From contig JAGYKV010000017.1 of the NCBI GenBank assembly GCA_018401415.1, positions 560,001-624,000 on the forward strand: a stretch of 64,000 bases of DNA, given 5' to 3'. Each line of letters starts with the position of its first letter. Position 1 is the first letter of the stretch. Made by a program: the position numbers and the translations under genes. Below are positions 19,966-28,674 of the stretch, piece by piece. Source of the DNA: Candidatus Nanopelagicales bacterium (GTDB lineage: Bacteria > Actinomycetota > Actinomycetes > S36-B12). The notes beneath the pieces are model-generated. The model saw only the letters and a list, made by a program, of their open reading frames with translations. It searched no databases and was not told where the DNA came from.

Positions 19966-21369
19966 CTAGAGGGTATCGGGAAGGGCTGTCACTGCATGGA
20001 ATCCGGCGCGCAGGTCATGCATCAATTCCGAGTGGTCCTTGATAGCTCGATCATCGGAACTGACTCCGATAAATGCATGGCCGTCATAGGTGACCATGGT
20101 GACATTCACGGCTGCTCCGATGGTGGCCACCAACGGGTAAGCAGCGATCATGCGTGCCCCAGCGAGATAGATGGGAATGGGAGGGCCGGGAACATTGCTC
20201 GTGGTGATATCCGATGCTCTAGCGGCATGTGCCAACATGGGGACTGGCACAAACCAACTAACTTCAGCAAGTGGGTCGGCAAGCCTCATTGCCGGCTCGG
20301 CCCGCCAATGAGCCACGAGTTCATGAGCTTTTTCCATGAGTTCACGAATCCCGAGTCCCGCCACCGGCATAGGAAACCGAGCAATTGCAACCGCATTTGA
20401 CGCTTTCGCCGAGCGATCCCCCGCGTCACCTCTCAGGGAAATGGGTACATTCACCCTGAGGGACTCGGCGCTGCTTCCATGCCTCACGTGGTAGGCCTGC
20501 ATTCCGGACATGACCGCGGCCATGAATGCATCGTTCACGCTCATGCCCTGGGATTTGGCACTCCTGCGGATTGCCTCGAATGGAAACTCCAAAGTTCCAA
20601 AAGTGTACGTGGTGCCTCGTTCAATAAGTAGCGGCGACAGGGGACGGTCATAGACGGTCGTTGCGCGTGTCACAGAACCCACGGTCTCAATGGCCTTGTG
20701 CAATGTGGTCTCAAAATCAGTGAGCGCACCCTTGACGAACCCCAAGCCCGTGTCCACCACACCTCGGGCCGCACCGAATGCACGGGATAAATTATCTTGG
20801 GTGTTTGCAATGAGCAGGTCTTGCCAACTCACATCTTGGCCAATCGGTGCGGGAGGGGGCACGGGTTCATCGGGATTCACGTCTGCCCCAAACTCAAAAA
20901 GTGTCAAGGCAATCATTACCGTGGCTTGTCCATCGGCAATTGAGTGATGCAATTTCAGAAGGAATGCGGAGTGACCATCTGGCAAACCTTCAATTAATGT
21001 TGCCTCCCATAGAGGCCGATTGTGATCAAAGTCGGACAAACTGATTCTGCGAGCGTCCTTCAACAGGTCATCCCACGTTCCATTCTCGGGAAGGCGATAA
21101 CGACGCACATGGAAATCCAAATCGAAATCAGGATCAATGCTGAGGCGAGGTGCCGAAAAACCCACTACCCCGTAGAGAGGTCGCATACGAAGTTCAGGCA
21201 CAAAAAGAGTCAGGCGTTCAAGTCGAGACCGCAGGCGGACCCAGTCTGGGCTCTGATCCAAAACAGCCATGGCCACAACGGTGGACCGCATTGAGGGATC
21301 CCCGCTGGCAGTGCGGAAGGTCGCAGCGTCCCAACCTCTGAGTTGTTTCCCCGCCGTCTCCCCTGACAT
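19966..21369 (-). CDS. Wax ester synthase / diacylglycerol acyltransferase (WS/DGAT family)
   Basis: 467 residues. The catalytic HHxxxDG motif is present as LKLHHSIADGQATVM near residue 135, and the C-terminal half has the DUF1298-type segments TSNVPGPPIPIYLAGARM and NVTMVTYDGHAFIGVSSD. Family members transfer acyl groups from acyl-CoA to alcohols or diacylglycerol to make storage lipid. The ATG overlaps the yebC stop (TAATG). This places a storage-lipid gene between yebC and ruvC, which are usually direct neighbours, so it is an insertion into a conserved cluster. The true acceptor substrate is unknown. Confidence 0.92.
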   Translation of the reverse strand: MSGETAGKQLRGWDAATFRTASGDPSMRSTVVAMAVLDQSPDWVRLRSRLERLTLFVPELRMRPLYGVVGFSAPRLSIDPDFDLDFHVRRYRLPENGTWDDLLKDARRISLSDFDHNRPLWEATLIEGLPDGHSAFLLKLHHSIADGQATVMIALTLFEFGADVNPDEPVPPPAPIGQDVSWQDLLIANTQDNLSRAFGAARGVVDTGLGFVKGALTDFETTLHKAIETVGSVTRATTVYDRPLSPLLIERGTTYTFGTLEFPFEAIRRSAKSQGMSVNDAFMAAVMSGMQAYHVRHGSSAESLRVNVPISLRGDAGDRSAKASNAVAIARFPMPVAGLGIRELMEKAHELVAHWRAEPAMRLADPLAEVSWFVPVPMLAHAARASDITTSNVPGPPIPIYLAGARMIAAYPLVATIGAAVNVTMVTYDGHAFIGVSSDDRAIKDHSELMHDLRAGFHAVTALPDTL

Positions 21370-22133
21370 TACGAACTCACTTTCTCCATGATCTCGTCCG
21401 AGACATCGAAGTTGGCATATACATTTTGGACATCATCGCTGTCTTCAAGGGTCTCAAGCAAGCGGAATAGTGTCTTTGCCCCCTCTTCCTCCAAGGGAAC
21501 GGTCATGCTTGGTATGAAAGTTGCTTCGGCGGATTCATAGTCAATCCCTGCGGACTGTAAAGAAGTGCGCACCGACACCACGTCACTGGGCTCAGAAACG
21601 ATCTCGAATGTGTCCCCCAGATCATTCACTTCTTGAGCTCCTGCATCTAAGACCGCGCCCAGAATATCGTCTTCGGTGACCGGTGCCTGGTCACCGACTT
21701 TGTTCACCAAAACAACCCCCTTGCGAGTGAATAAATAGGACACACTGCCGGGATCTGCCATGGAACCGCCATTGCGTGTCATGGCCACCCGCACTTCAGA
21801 GGCTGCCCGGTTCCGATTGTCGGTGAGGCACTCAACTAAAACTGCGACACCGTGTGGACCGTAGCCTTCGTACATAATTGTCTGCCAGTCCGCACCACCC
21901 GCTTCGGCACCGGAGCCTCGCTTGACCGCGCGTTCGATATTGTCGAGTGGAACCGAACTTTTGCGGGCTTTCTGAATTGCATCGAAAAGAGTCGGATTGC
22001 CATTGATGTCACCTCCACCCTGTCGAGCAGCAACTTCAATGTTCTTGATCAACTTTGCAAACAATTTCCCACGTCTGGCATCAATAACTGCCTTCTTGTG
22101 CTTGGTGGTTGCCCATTTGGAGTGGCCGCTCAT
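21369..22133 (-). CDS. yebC: YebC/PmpR family protein
   Basis: 254 residues beginning [21 protein letters not shown], the hallmark of this family, followed by [36 protein letters not shown] and [11 protein letters not shown]. Members are reported as DNA-binding regulators, and more recently as factors acting on ribosomes stalled at proline stretches; which applies here is not visible. Downstream of pdxT and upstream of the inserted WS/DGAT gene and ruvCAB. Confidence 0.95.
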   Translation of the reverse strand: MSGHSKWATTKHKKAVIDARRGKLFAKLIKNIEVAARQGGGDINGNPTLFDAIQKARKSSVPLDNIERAVKRGSGAEAGGADWQTIMYEGYGPHGVAVLVECLTDNRNRAASEVRVAMTRNGGSMADPGSVSYLFTRKGVVLVNKVGDQAPVTEDDILGAVLDAGAQEVNDLGDTFEIVSEPSDVVSVRTSLQSAGIDYESAEATFIPSMTVPLEEEGAKTLFRLLETLEDSDDVQNVYANFDVSDEIMEKVSS

Positions 22134-22155
22134 GAATTCCTCACTGTAACTCCGA

Positions 22156-22764
22156 TCACCGTTGACTTCGATTAACCAGATCCACGAACCTGTGATGCAC
22201 CCGAAGATCCGACGTCAGTTCAGGGTGAAACGCCGTTGCCATCAAGTTTTCCTGCTCAATCCCCACGATTCTACCGGCGTATGCACCGCCTTCAATGGTG
22301 GAGATCACCTTTACCTGATTTCCAAGCGAGGTCACCAGAGGGGCCCTAATGAATACCCCGGTGAACAGATCGGTGTCGTCAGCTAAGCGCACGAGTGATT
22401 CGAATGACTCTGCTTGACGGCCAAATGCATTGCGCTGCACGACCGCGCTTATTCCACCAAAGGTCTCTTGAGTGTCGGTTCCGCCCTCAATATGGTCTGC
22501 GAGCAAGATCATGCCCGCACAACTACCGAAAACTGGAAAGCCAGAACGTATTCGCTCTTTGACCGGCTCCACCAATTCGTACTGACTTGCCAATTTCATG
22601 ATTGTTGTGGACTCGCCCCCTGGTAAGACCAAGCCTTGAACCGATTCCAACTGCTTCAGAGTCTTTACCGGCACTGCAGCAACACCGCACCGGCTAAGTG
22701 CAATGACATGCTCCCGGACATCTCCTTGAAGGGCGAGAACACCAATTGTGGTCGTGTTCACCAC
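22156..22764 (-). CDS. pdxT: Pyridoxal 5'-phosphate synthase glutaminase subunit PdxT
   Basis: 202 residues, class I glutamine amidotransferase. Catalytic Cys in [12 protein letters not shown], oxyanion segment [15 protein letters not shown], and the His-Glu pair in [10 protein letters not shown]. The N-terminus [13 protein letters not shown] is typical of PdxT. It passes ammonia to PdxS. GTG start just after the pdxS stop. Confidence 0.96.
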   Translation of the reverse strand: MVNTTTIGVLALQGDVREHVIALSRCGVAAVPVKTLKQLESVQGLVLPGGESTTIMKLASQYELVEPVKERIRSGFPVFGSCAGMILLADHIEGGTDTQETFGGISAVVQRNAFGRQAESFESLVRLADDTDLFTGVFIRAPLVTSLGNQVKVISTIEGGAYAGRIVGIEQENLMATAFHPELTSDLRVHHRFVDLVNRSQR

Positions 22765-22774
22765 TTAAACAGAC

Positions 22775-23668
22775 TTACCAGCCACGGTCTTCAAGGCGGT
22801 GGTGCACGGGAATATCTGCAACGTTGATCCCCACCATGGCTTCTCCCAGCCCGCGGCTGACCTTGGCAACAACATCGGGGTTATCAAAGTGAGTCGTAGC
22901 CTGCACAATTGCGTATGCACGCTGAGCCGGATTCCCCGACTTGAAAATTCCTGATCCCACAAAGACGCCATCGGCACCGAGTTGCATCATCATGGCGGCA
23001 TCGGCCGGCGTGGCAATTCCTCCTGCCGTGAACAGTACCGTCGGCAGGCTACCGGTGCGAGCAACCTCGGCCACTAGATCATAAGGAGCCTGCAGTTCCT
23101 TCGCCGCAACAAATAATTCGTCGGCGGGCAGGGATGCTAGGCGGGTAACTTCGTCGCGGATACGACGCATGTGCGTAACAGCATTTGACACATCGCCCGT
23201 ACCCGCTTCTCCCTTCGACCGGATCATGGCTGCACCTTCGGTGAGTCGGCGCAGTGCTTCGCCAAGATTCGTCGCACCACACACGAAGGGGACGGTGAAC
23301 TTCCATTTGTCAATGTGGTGGGCATAATCTGCGGGCGTTAGAACTTCGGATTCATCAATGTAGTCCACTCCCAAAGACTGCAGGATCTGCGCTTCTGCGA
23401 AGTGCCCTATCCGTGCCTTGGCCATGACCGGGATGCTGACCGCCGCGATAATGCCATCGATCATGTCTGGATCAGACATACGCGAGACACCGCCCTCTGC
23501 ACGAATATCTGCGGGGACCCGTTCCAGAGCCATGACTGCGACAGCACCGGCGTCTTCGGCAATTTTGGCCTGATCAGGCGTGACGACATCCATGATGACC
23601 CCGCCTTTAAGCATTTCGGCCATGCCGCGCTTGACTCGACCGGTTCCTGTACTCATTTCGCTGGACAT
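22775..23668 (-). CDS. pdxS: Pyridoxal 5'-phosphate synthase subunit PdxS
   Basis: Makes PLP from ribose 5-phosphate, glyceraldehyde 3-phosphate and ammonia. Key blocks are [58 protein letters not shown] and [21 protein letters not shown] place the start at the ATG at 23668, preceded by GAGGAAG, rather than the TTG two codons upstream. The last residues, HRLEDRGW, are the normal C-terminus. Confidence 0.96.
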   Translation of the reverse strand: MSSEMSTGTGRVKRGMAEMLKGGVIMDVVTPDQAKIAEDAGAVAVMALERVPADIRAEGGVSRMSDPDMIDGIIAAVSIPVMAKARIGHFAEAQILQSLGVDYIDESEVLTPADYAHHIDKWKFTVPFVCGATNLGEALRRLTEGAAMIRSKGEAGTGDVSNAVTHMRRIRDEVTRLASLPADELFVAAKELQAPYDLVAEVARTGSLPTVLFTAGGIATPADAAMMMQLGADGVFVGSGIFKSGNPAQRAYAIVQATTHFDNPDVVAKVSRGLGEAMVGINVADIPVHHRLEDRGW

Positions 23669-23680
23669 GGGCAACTTCCT

Positions 23681-23827
23681 CTATCGCTGTTCGACGGCGG
23701 GCAGCCGAGCTGCTGGTGGACTCCAATCGTAGGGGAAGAGTCGCATTTCAGCATCGGTGACCGGCGTCGGGTCTCGTATGAGGGCCTCGCGCCAGAAATC
23801 TGAATCAGAGGTCCGGCAGCGAGACAT
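23681..23827 (-). CDS. Possible 48-residue small protein overlapping the gene before pdxS
   Basis: An ATG at 23827 opens a 48-codon frame that overlaps the 3' end of the neighbouring membrane-protein gene by 23 bases and ends at TAG 12 bases before the pdxS ATG. The peptide contains DFWREALIRDPTPVTDAEM and LFPYDWSPPAARLP, which reads like real protein (Trp, Pro-Thr-Pro, balanced composition) and not like random translation. It fills an otherwise empty gap within an operon where genes usually abut. No family recognised. Confidence 0.5.
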   Translation of the reverse strand: MSRCRTSDSDFWREALIRDPTPVTDAEMRLFPYDWSPPAARLPAVEQR

Positions 23828-24347
23828 GGTCGTTTATCTCCCGAAATACCGGCCACGGTGCACGTCCGGCCAGATGGAACCAGCGAACTGACCTCTGCTT
23901 CCGAAGTTGGGTACAGGCTCGGACGGCATCGTTGAGGAACCTACGCGAAAGTTGAACCCGTTGCACCGCTGCCGAGAGTTCGGCCAGTGTTTCCGGTCCC
24001 CCCTGCTCGGTGAGAATGTAAGCACACTCCTCGGGATCAAGTGCCGCAGAGAGAGCATCGGTGAGTTCAGATTCGGCTATGTCGCGCTCAGGAATTGATC
24101 TATCCGAAGAGATTCGAGCGGAGTGTGCCGCCTCGGAAAGGACCATAGATGTTGCAGGATCGAGAAGACCGTTGGATGCCAATTCCAAAGCAATCCCCGA
24201 TCTCCTCAGCAATTGAGCATCGAGACCTGACTCGGCGAGGTCTATTCTCCTGTGAAGACGATCGAGTCGACCAGCGGTCATACTCAGGTAAAGGACCAGG
24301 AGAACAAGCGCGGTGACCAATAAACCCGCAAACAACCATTGAGTCAT
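23805..24347 (-). CDS. Membrane-anchored protein of the pimA-pdxS interval, unknown function
   Basis: 180 residues. One N-terminal membrane segment (about residues 4-24, LFAGLLVTALVLLVLYLSM) then a soluble, helical domain starting AGRLDRLHRRIDLAESGLDA, with an Arg-rich LRRSG segment and a later block of helices. A protein of this layout is found between pimA and pdxS in other actinobacteria. ATGA overlap with the pimA stop. Function unknown. Confidence 0.8.
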   Translation of the reverse strand: MTQWLFAGLLVTALVLLVLYLSMTAGRLDRLHRRIDLAESGLDAQLLRRSGIALELASNGLLDPATSMVLSEAAHSARISSDRSIPERDIAESELTDALSAALDPEECAYILTEQGGPETLAELSAAVQRVQLSRRFLNDAVRACTQLRKQRSVRWFHLAGRAPWPVFREINDHVSLPDL

Positions 24348-25546
24348 TCCCGTACACCGCGCTTTGCAAAACGTCCCACAATCTGACCCCTCAAGTCTTC
24401 GGTCACCTTTTCTCCCGGCGTGTGGACGGATTCGTACACAGCAATGACATGGTTGACCACTGAATTCCAGTCGAAGTCCATGACTCGAATATTGGAATTG
24501 TGAATAAACCGGTCGCGGTCAGTTGAGGATTCAATAAGCGCACATATTTTATTCGCGAGATCCGATGCGTCACCATTTTCGAATAACTCCCCGCACTCAC
24601 CACCTCGCAAAACACGGCTGAAGGCTGAGATATTAGAGGCCACAACCGGGGTGCCCGCGGCCATCGCTTCAACGAGCACAATGCCAAATGACTCACCCCC
24701 TGTATGCGGCGCAACATAGACCTGTGCCTGATGCAGTAGTCGCCTCTTTTCGTCATCGGATACGGTCCCGTGGAAGGTGAACTGCTTGCGCACATGGGAA
24801 TCCATATTCTCAATAAATGGATTTGGGTCTCCAGGTCCGGCCACTGCGAATTGAATTGATGGAATCCGTTCAATGATCTCGCTCGCTGCCTCTATGAGCA
24901 CACTCAACCCCTTTCGAGGTTCATCAATTCGGCCCAGAAACAAGATCATGGGAGAACCAGTGATGTTTACCCCCTCTTGATCGCGGAAATCAGACACGCG
25001 AACTCCATTTGGTATGAGAACCGCATCTCCACCCACATGCTCCACCAAGGTAGTCCGAGCCGCTTCACTCACGGCGATGCTGCCACGAATTTTCTCCATG
25101 GCGGTTTGGGCAATGTAATAGCCTGCATTCAGAATGCGTGATCGGTCTTGGGATGAATGCCAGGTGGCGACCAAGGGACCTTGAGCCGCCCAACATGCCA
25201 ACAACGACAAACTGGGCGCTAGAGGTTCGTGAATGTGAACGACATCGAAATTCCCTTGGCGTATCCAATTGCGCACTCGCCGCGTTGCCTTTATCCCGAA
25301 ACTGAGGCGTGCAACCGAGCCGTTGTAAGGGACTGACGTCGGCGCACCGCCATCTGCAACGTACTCTGGAAGGAACTCGGGATTGTCCACCGGTGCAAGT
25401 ACACTCACGAAGTAGCCACGCTCGCGCAAAGTGGCGGCAAGATCTGCGACGTGACTGCGCACTCCCCCGGGCACATCCCACGAGTACGGACACACAATGC
25501 CAATTCGATGAATGGCCGGCTCCCTGTGAGACTGATTAGTTACCAC
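24344..25546 (-). CDS. pimA: Phosphatidylinositol mannosyltransferase-like glycosyltransferase (PimA type)
   Basis: 400 residues, GT4 family, GT-B fold. The N-terminus GIVCPYSWDVPGGVRSHVAD is characteristic of PimA, followed by VVHIHEPLAPSLSL, VATWHSSQDRS, LFLGRIDEPRKGLSVLIEA and the donor-site motif GGESFGIVLVEAMAAGTPVV with the E-x7-E pattern. PimA adds the first mannose from GDP-mannose to phosphatidylinositol on the inner leaflet. The context with PIM acyltransferase and PI-phosphate synthase genes supports this strongly. GTG start two bases after the acyltransferase stop. Confidence 0.92.
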   Translation of the reverse strand: MVTNQSHREPAIHRIGIVCPYSWDVPGGVRSHVADLAATLRERGYFVSVLAPVDNPEFLPEYVADGGAPTSVPYNGSVARLSFGIKATRRVRNWIRQGNFDVVHIHEPLAPSLSLLACWAAQGPLVATWHSSQDRSRILNAGYYIAQTAMEKIRGSIAVSEAARTTLVEHVGGDAVLIPNGVRVSDFRDQEGVNITGSPMILFLGRIDEPRKGLSVLIEAASEIIERIPSIQFAVAGPGDPNPFIENMDSHVRKQFTFHGTVSDDEKRRLLHQAQVYVAPHTGGESFGIVLVEAMAAGTPVVASNISAFSRVLRGGECGELFENGDASDLANKICALIESSTDRDRFIHNSNIRVMDFDWNSVVNHVIAVYESVHTPGEKVTEDLRGQIVGRFAKRGVRE

Positions 25547-25548
25547 GA

Positions 25549-26448
25549 TTAATCAACCCAGACCTTTTGCAACATGTGCCAATCCTCTGGATGTTCTGCT
25601 ATTCCGATTTCGAAAGCGTGGGCGATCTGCTGGGTCATGATCCTGATTTGTTCACTTCGATCAGTAATGTCAGGTACCTCAATTTTGGGGTGGACAGTGC
25701 CAATCGTCATATTTTTCTCATTATGCATTGTGACCGGATGCAGGGGCGCCCCGGTCATAATGGACAGGAGCGCAGGGCCTGCTGGGAATGACGCTTTTGC
25801 CCCGAAAAAATCAATGTGGACTCCTGAATCAGTAAGATCCCGGTCCCCTAATAGTGCAACAAGGCGACCCTCCCTCAAGCGACGGATCAATGCACGGGTC
25901 ACATGCGGGTCTCCCAGTGGAAGAACCTCCATGCCTAGTGATTCCCGATATTGCAAAAACTGATCGAAGAGATCTTTTGGCTTCAGTTGCTCTGCAACCG
26001 TTGTTAGGGCGCCATATCTTTGGGTAGCCCATGCGCCTGCGAGATCCCAGTTGGCCATGTGGCCCGGGATCATGACGGCGCCTCTTCCTTGATTCATGGT
26101 GGTGTCGAGTAGTTCTTTTCCACGTAGGTCGAAGGATTCTGATAGTCGACCGGGTGTGTATGTCGGTAGCCGAAATGCTTCACACCAGTACCTCATGTAA
26201 CTGCGCATTCCACTGCGCGTCAACAGTTCTAATTCGGCATCTGTTAGCCATGGCCGGACTCTCGCCAAGTTCGATTTCAATCGGGGAACTCCCGCGGTGT
26301 TCTGCCACCACATGTAATCAGCGCCTGCTTGGAAAGCGGCACGAGCCGCACGTTCTGGCATGCGCTTACTGACCGACCAACCGGCGGTAAAAGCCCACGA
26401 TGTCGCGGCATCGGTTACTTCTGTGAGTCTTGTGGAATTACGAGGCAC
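25549..26448 (-). CDS. Phosphatidylinositol mannoside acyltransferase (lipid A acyltransferase family)
   Basis: 299 residues of the LpxL/HtrB superfamily. The catalytic HX4D motif is IPGHMANWDLAGAWA near residue 127; GDRDLTDSGVHIDFFGAKA and FPAGPALLS are also family-typical. In actinobacteria the homologue next to pimA (PatA) acylates the mannose of PIM1 or PIM2. Overlaps pgsA by 11 bases. Confidence 0.9.
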   Translation of the reverse strand: MPRNSTRLTEVTDAATSWAFTAGWSVSKRMPERAARAAFQAGADYMWWQNTAGVPRLKSNLARVRPWLTDAELELLTRSGMRSYMRYWCEAFRLPTYTPGRLSESFDLRGKELLDTTMNQGRGAVMIPGHMANWDLAGAWATQRYGALTTVAEQLKPKDLFDQFLQYRESLGMEVLPLGDPHVTRALIRRLREGRLVALLGDRDLTDSGVHIDFFGAKASFPAGPALLSIMTGAPLHPVTMHNEKNMTIGTVHPKIEVPDITDRSEQIRIMTQQIAHAFEIGIAEHPEDWHMLQKVWVD

Positions 26449-27061
26449 GGTGCTTTTTAAGTTGGGATCGGACGTGAATAAATCTTTGGACCACCGTCAC
26501 TATGCCCAGAATCGCAAGAACCCAGAGGACAGTGGTGAGTATCCAGGTGAAATTGGTTCCCAAAATTCCGGTGATGAGCAAAGCTGCACCGATGGCTATT
26601 AATCTCTCGGCCCGTTCAACAATGCCCACATTGGCGGTCGCCCCCACTGCTTCAGCCCGTGCCTTGGAATAACTTGTCACTTGACCAGCGACGAGCGCCA
26701 CCAACGCCCCGCTCACAACCCACATGTTGTCTTGGGTGGCGCCCCAATAGGCGACCGAGCCAAAAATTGCACCATCGGCCACGCGGTCAAGTGATGCATC
26801 AAGGAAATTTCCCCACGGTCCTTGGGTATCGAGCATGCGGGCCATGGTGCCGTCCAATAGATCGGCAAAGGCAAATATCGTGATGCCGATGACCCCCCAC
26901 ACGAACTCACCGCGACCAATAAGGAAAACGGCACACATCACAGCACCGAGAGTGCCAACGACGGTGACCGCATCGGGTGACACATGTAGCCGAATCAAGG
27001 CGCGCGCGGGCGGCTCAATAACGAAACTGGCGGCTCTCCGAGCCGCGGGATTATTGAGCAT
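26438..27061 (-). CDS. pgsA: CDP-alcohol phosphatidyltransferase, probable phosphatidylinositol phosphate synthase
   Basis: 207 residues with about six membrane helices. The signature D-x2-DG-x2-AR-x8-G-x3-D-x3-D is complete, from FADLLDGTMAR to GNFLDASLDRVADG. Enzymes at this position next to PIM acyltransferase and pimA make PI phosphate from CDP-diacylglycerol and inositol 1-phosphate. It is the first gene of the long minus-strand run that extends to rel; the 66 bases to the divergent gene at 27128 should contain its promoter. Confidence 0.92.
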   Translation of the reverse strand: MLNNPAARRAASFVIEPPARALIRLHVSPDAVTVVGTLGAVMCAVFLIGRGEFVWGVIGITIFAFADLLDGTMARMLDTQGPWGNFLDASLDRVADGAIFGSVAYWGATQDNMWVVSGALVALVAGQVTSYSKARAEAVGATANVGIVERAERLIAIGAALLITGILGTNFTWILTTVLWVLAILGIVTVVQRFIHVRSQLKKHRAS

Positions 27062-27127
27062 TGATTCCTCACCTCAACAGCGAACTGGCCACAACGCTGG
27101 TGGCAGGACTGATGCTACCGTCAGGTT

Positions 27128-28174
27128 ATGCAAGAACAGGCATCCATTGCGGTCCTGTCCCCGCACCCTGAATCCGCAGAAGAAGTATCTCGCGCACTGA
27201 CGGCGTTCAACCCAACCCGTATTTCTTTACTGGATCCACGTGCGAAGAGTGAATCCTCTCGCGTGACTTCGCACATTTATATACCCGTTCAACCCGCGGA
27301 ATTTAGCCCAACGGAGCTCGGAGCATATATTTGCTGGGGCGCTAATTGCCTGATACTTGTTGTGGACAGTTCCCAAGGAATCGATACCCCCACAATCAAT
27401 CTCGCAATTGAAGCCTTGAACAACCACCCCATGATCATCGCAATTACCGGGTTGGATCACGAGCACTCGAGTTTTGATGAATCACTTGCCGTATGTCAAC
27501 GAGTTTTTGGGGCCGACCGGGCAGTTGTAGCGACTTCGCTCCCCGTTCTCAATGATTTGGAAAGCGTTCAAGGAATTTTGAACATGCTCACGGAATCAAT
27601 TCAGTGGGTGAACACTGACGGGAACATGGAGGAGCATGATCTTGACCTCGAGCATTATCAGTTCATCGAAGCTCGATTCGATGAACTCATTAACGCATTA
27701 GCGGTGAGCACCACTAATGAAACTTTTGCTCAAGATGCAATCAATGGTGACAGTGTCGATGCCGAAACCCTGTACACCGAGTTGGTGGCAGCGACTATCC
27801 GATGCGAATTGATTCCGGTCTTACCGTTGTCGGAAATAGTTGGGCTTGCTGAACTCGCGAATCTTTCATCCGACGTTGGTGTGGGCGGAAATGACACGTG
27901 GTCACCCTTCTCTCACTGTGATCCCTCTGTGGGTATCGGCACTGTTCTCGCAAACGGCCTTGTTCGCGTGTGGCAAGGAGCCTTCTCATCTGGGAAATAT
28001 CTGATGGTCGACCACACACAGGCAGAGGTAAATATCGCGGTCGCGACTCACGGTGGTTCTGAAGCTTTTCCCGGAGGACAGGTGATCCCCATGTTGATTT
28101 CTCCCGAAGGCACTCCCGGGGCGACAATTTCGGCAACCGGCCTTGCATTGAACACCAGCAAGGAATTGGATTAA
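27128..28174 (+). CDS. Truncated, GTPase-dead EF-G-like protein
   Basis: 348 residues. The order of segments matches the EF-G-like (EF-G2/FusA2-type) paralogue of actinobacteria: a G-domain fold with CLILVVDSSQGIDTPTINLA, GLDHEHSSFDESLAVCQRVF, then the helical insert ending VDAETLYTELVAATIRCELI-PVLP, and a domain-II-like beta region with VRVWQGAFSSGKYLMV and SEAFPGGQVIPM. The P-loop is replaced by VLSPHPESAE, the DTPG segment is lost, NKxD is TGLD, and domains III-V are missing (normal length is near 700). GTP binding is therefore unlikely. It may be a decaying gene or a repurposed protein. It overlaps the convergent HIT gene by four bases. Confidence 0.75.
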   Translation: MQEQASIAVLSPHPESAEEVSRALTAFNPTRISLLDPRAKSESSRVTSHIYIPVQPAEFSPTELGAYICWGANCLILVVDSSQGIDTPTINLAIEALNNHPMIIAITGLDHEHSSFDESLAVCQRVFGADRAVVATSLPVLNDLESVQGILNMLTESIQWVNTDGNMEEHDLDLEHYQFIEARFDELINALAVSTTNETFAQDAINGDSVDAETLYTELVAATIRCELIPVLPLSEIVGLAELANLSSDVGVGGNDTWSPFSHCDPSVGIGTVLANGLVRVWQGAFSSGKYLMVDHTQAEVNIAVATHGGSEAFPGGQVIPMLISPEGTPGATISATGLALNTSKELD

Positions 28175-28671
28175 CTGCCCTGCCAGTTCTCTTCGAGTAG
28201 TTGACGAGTATCGGAGAGCAATTGCGGCAGAACTTTGGTTCCACCAATTATCGGCATGAAGTTGGTATCTCCGCCCCAACGTGGCACAACATGTTGATGC
28301 AGGTGTGCTGCGATTCCAGCCCCGGAGATTGACCCTTGATTCATGCCGATGTTGAACCCTTGCGCGTTCGAGATCAACCTCAACGTGTGCATCGCCTCTT
28401 GAGTGAGCCTGGCAATGTCAGTAACTTCTGAGGGCGTTAATTCCGTGTAATCTGCAACATGGCGGTAAGGACAGACCAGTAAGTGTCCCGAATTGTATGG
28501 ATACAGGTTGAGAACCACATACGCGTGCTCACCTCGGGTACACACCAAATTCAACTCAGAATTCTGGCCCTCTGGCGCAGCACAGAAAGGACAACCCTCG
28601 CCGGCTCCCGTTTGGCCACGAAGGTATGGCAACCGGTGCGGGGTATACAGCCGCTCCCATGCATCAGACAT
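28171..28671 (-). CDS. HIT family hydrolase
   Basis: 166 residues. The histidine triad is HLHQHVVPRWGGD near residue 122; upstream are CPFCAAPEGQNSE (possible zinc site), YVVLNLYPYNSGHLLVCPYR and GFNIGMNQGSISGAGIAAH. It resembles the actinobacterial AP4A-phosphorylase-like HIT group that sits between thrS and pgsA. Start is three bases after the thrS stop. Confidence 0.93.
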   Translation of the reverse strand: MSDAWERLYTPHRLPYLRGQTGAGEGCPFCAAPEGQNSELNLVCTRGEHAYVVLNLYPYNSGHLLVCPYRHVADYTELTPSEVTDIARLTQEAMHTLRLISNAQGFNIGMNQGSISGAGIAAHLHQHVVPRWGGDTNFMPIIGGTKVLPQLLSDTRQLLEENWQGS

Positions 28672-28674
28672 CTT

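Noticed and set aside
28171..28178. Overlap of two convergent stops taken as an annotation error
   Set aside because: Both frames are supported by their protein features; the four-base overlap of convergent genes is consistent with the compact layout elsewhere.
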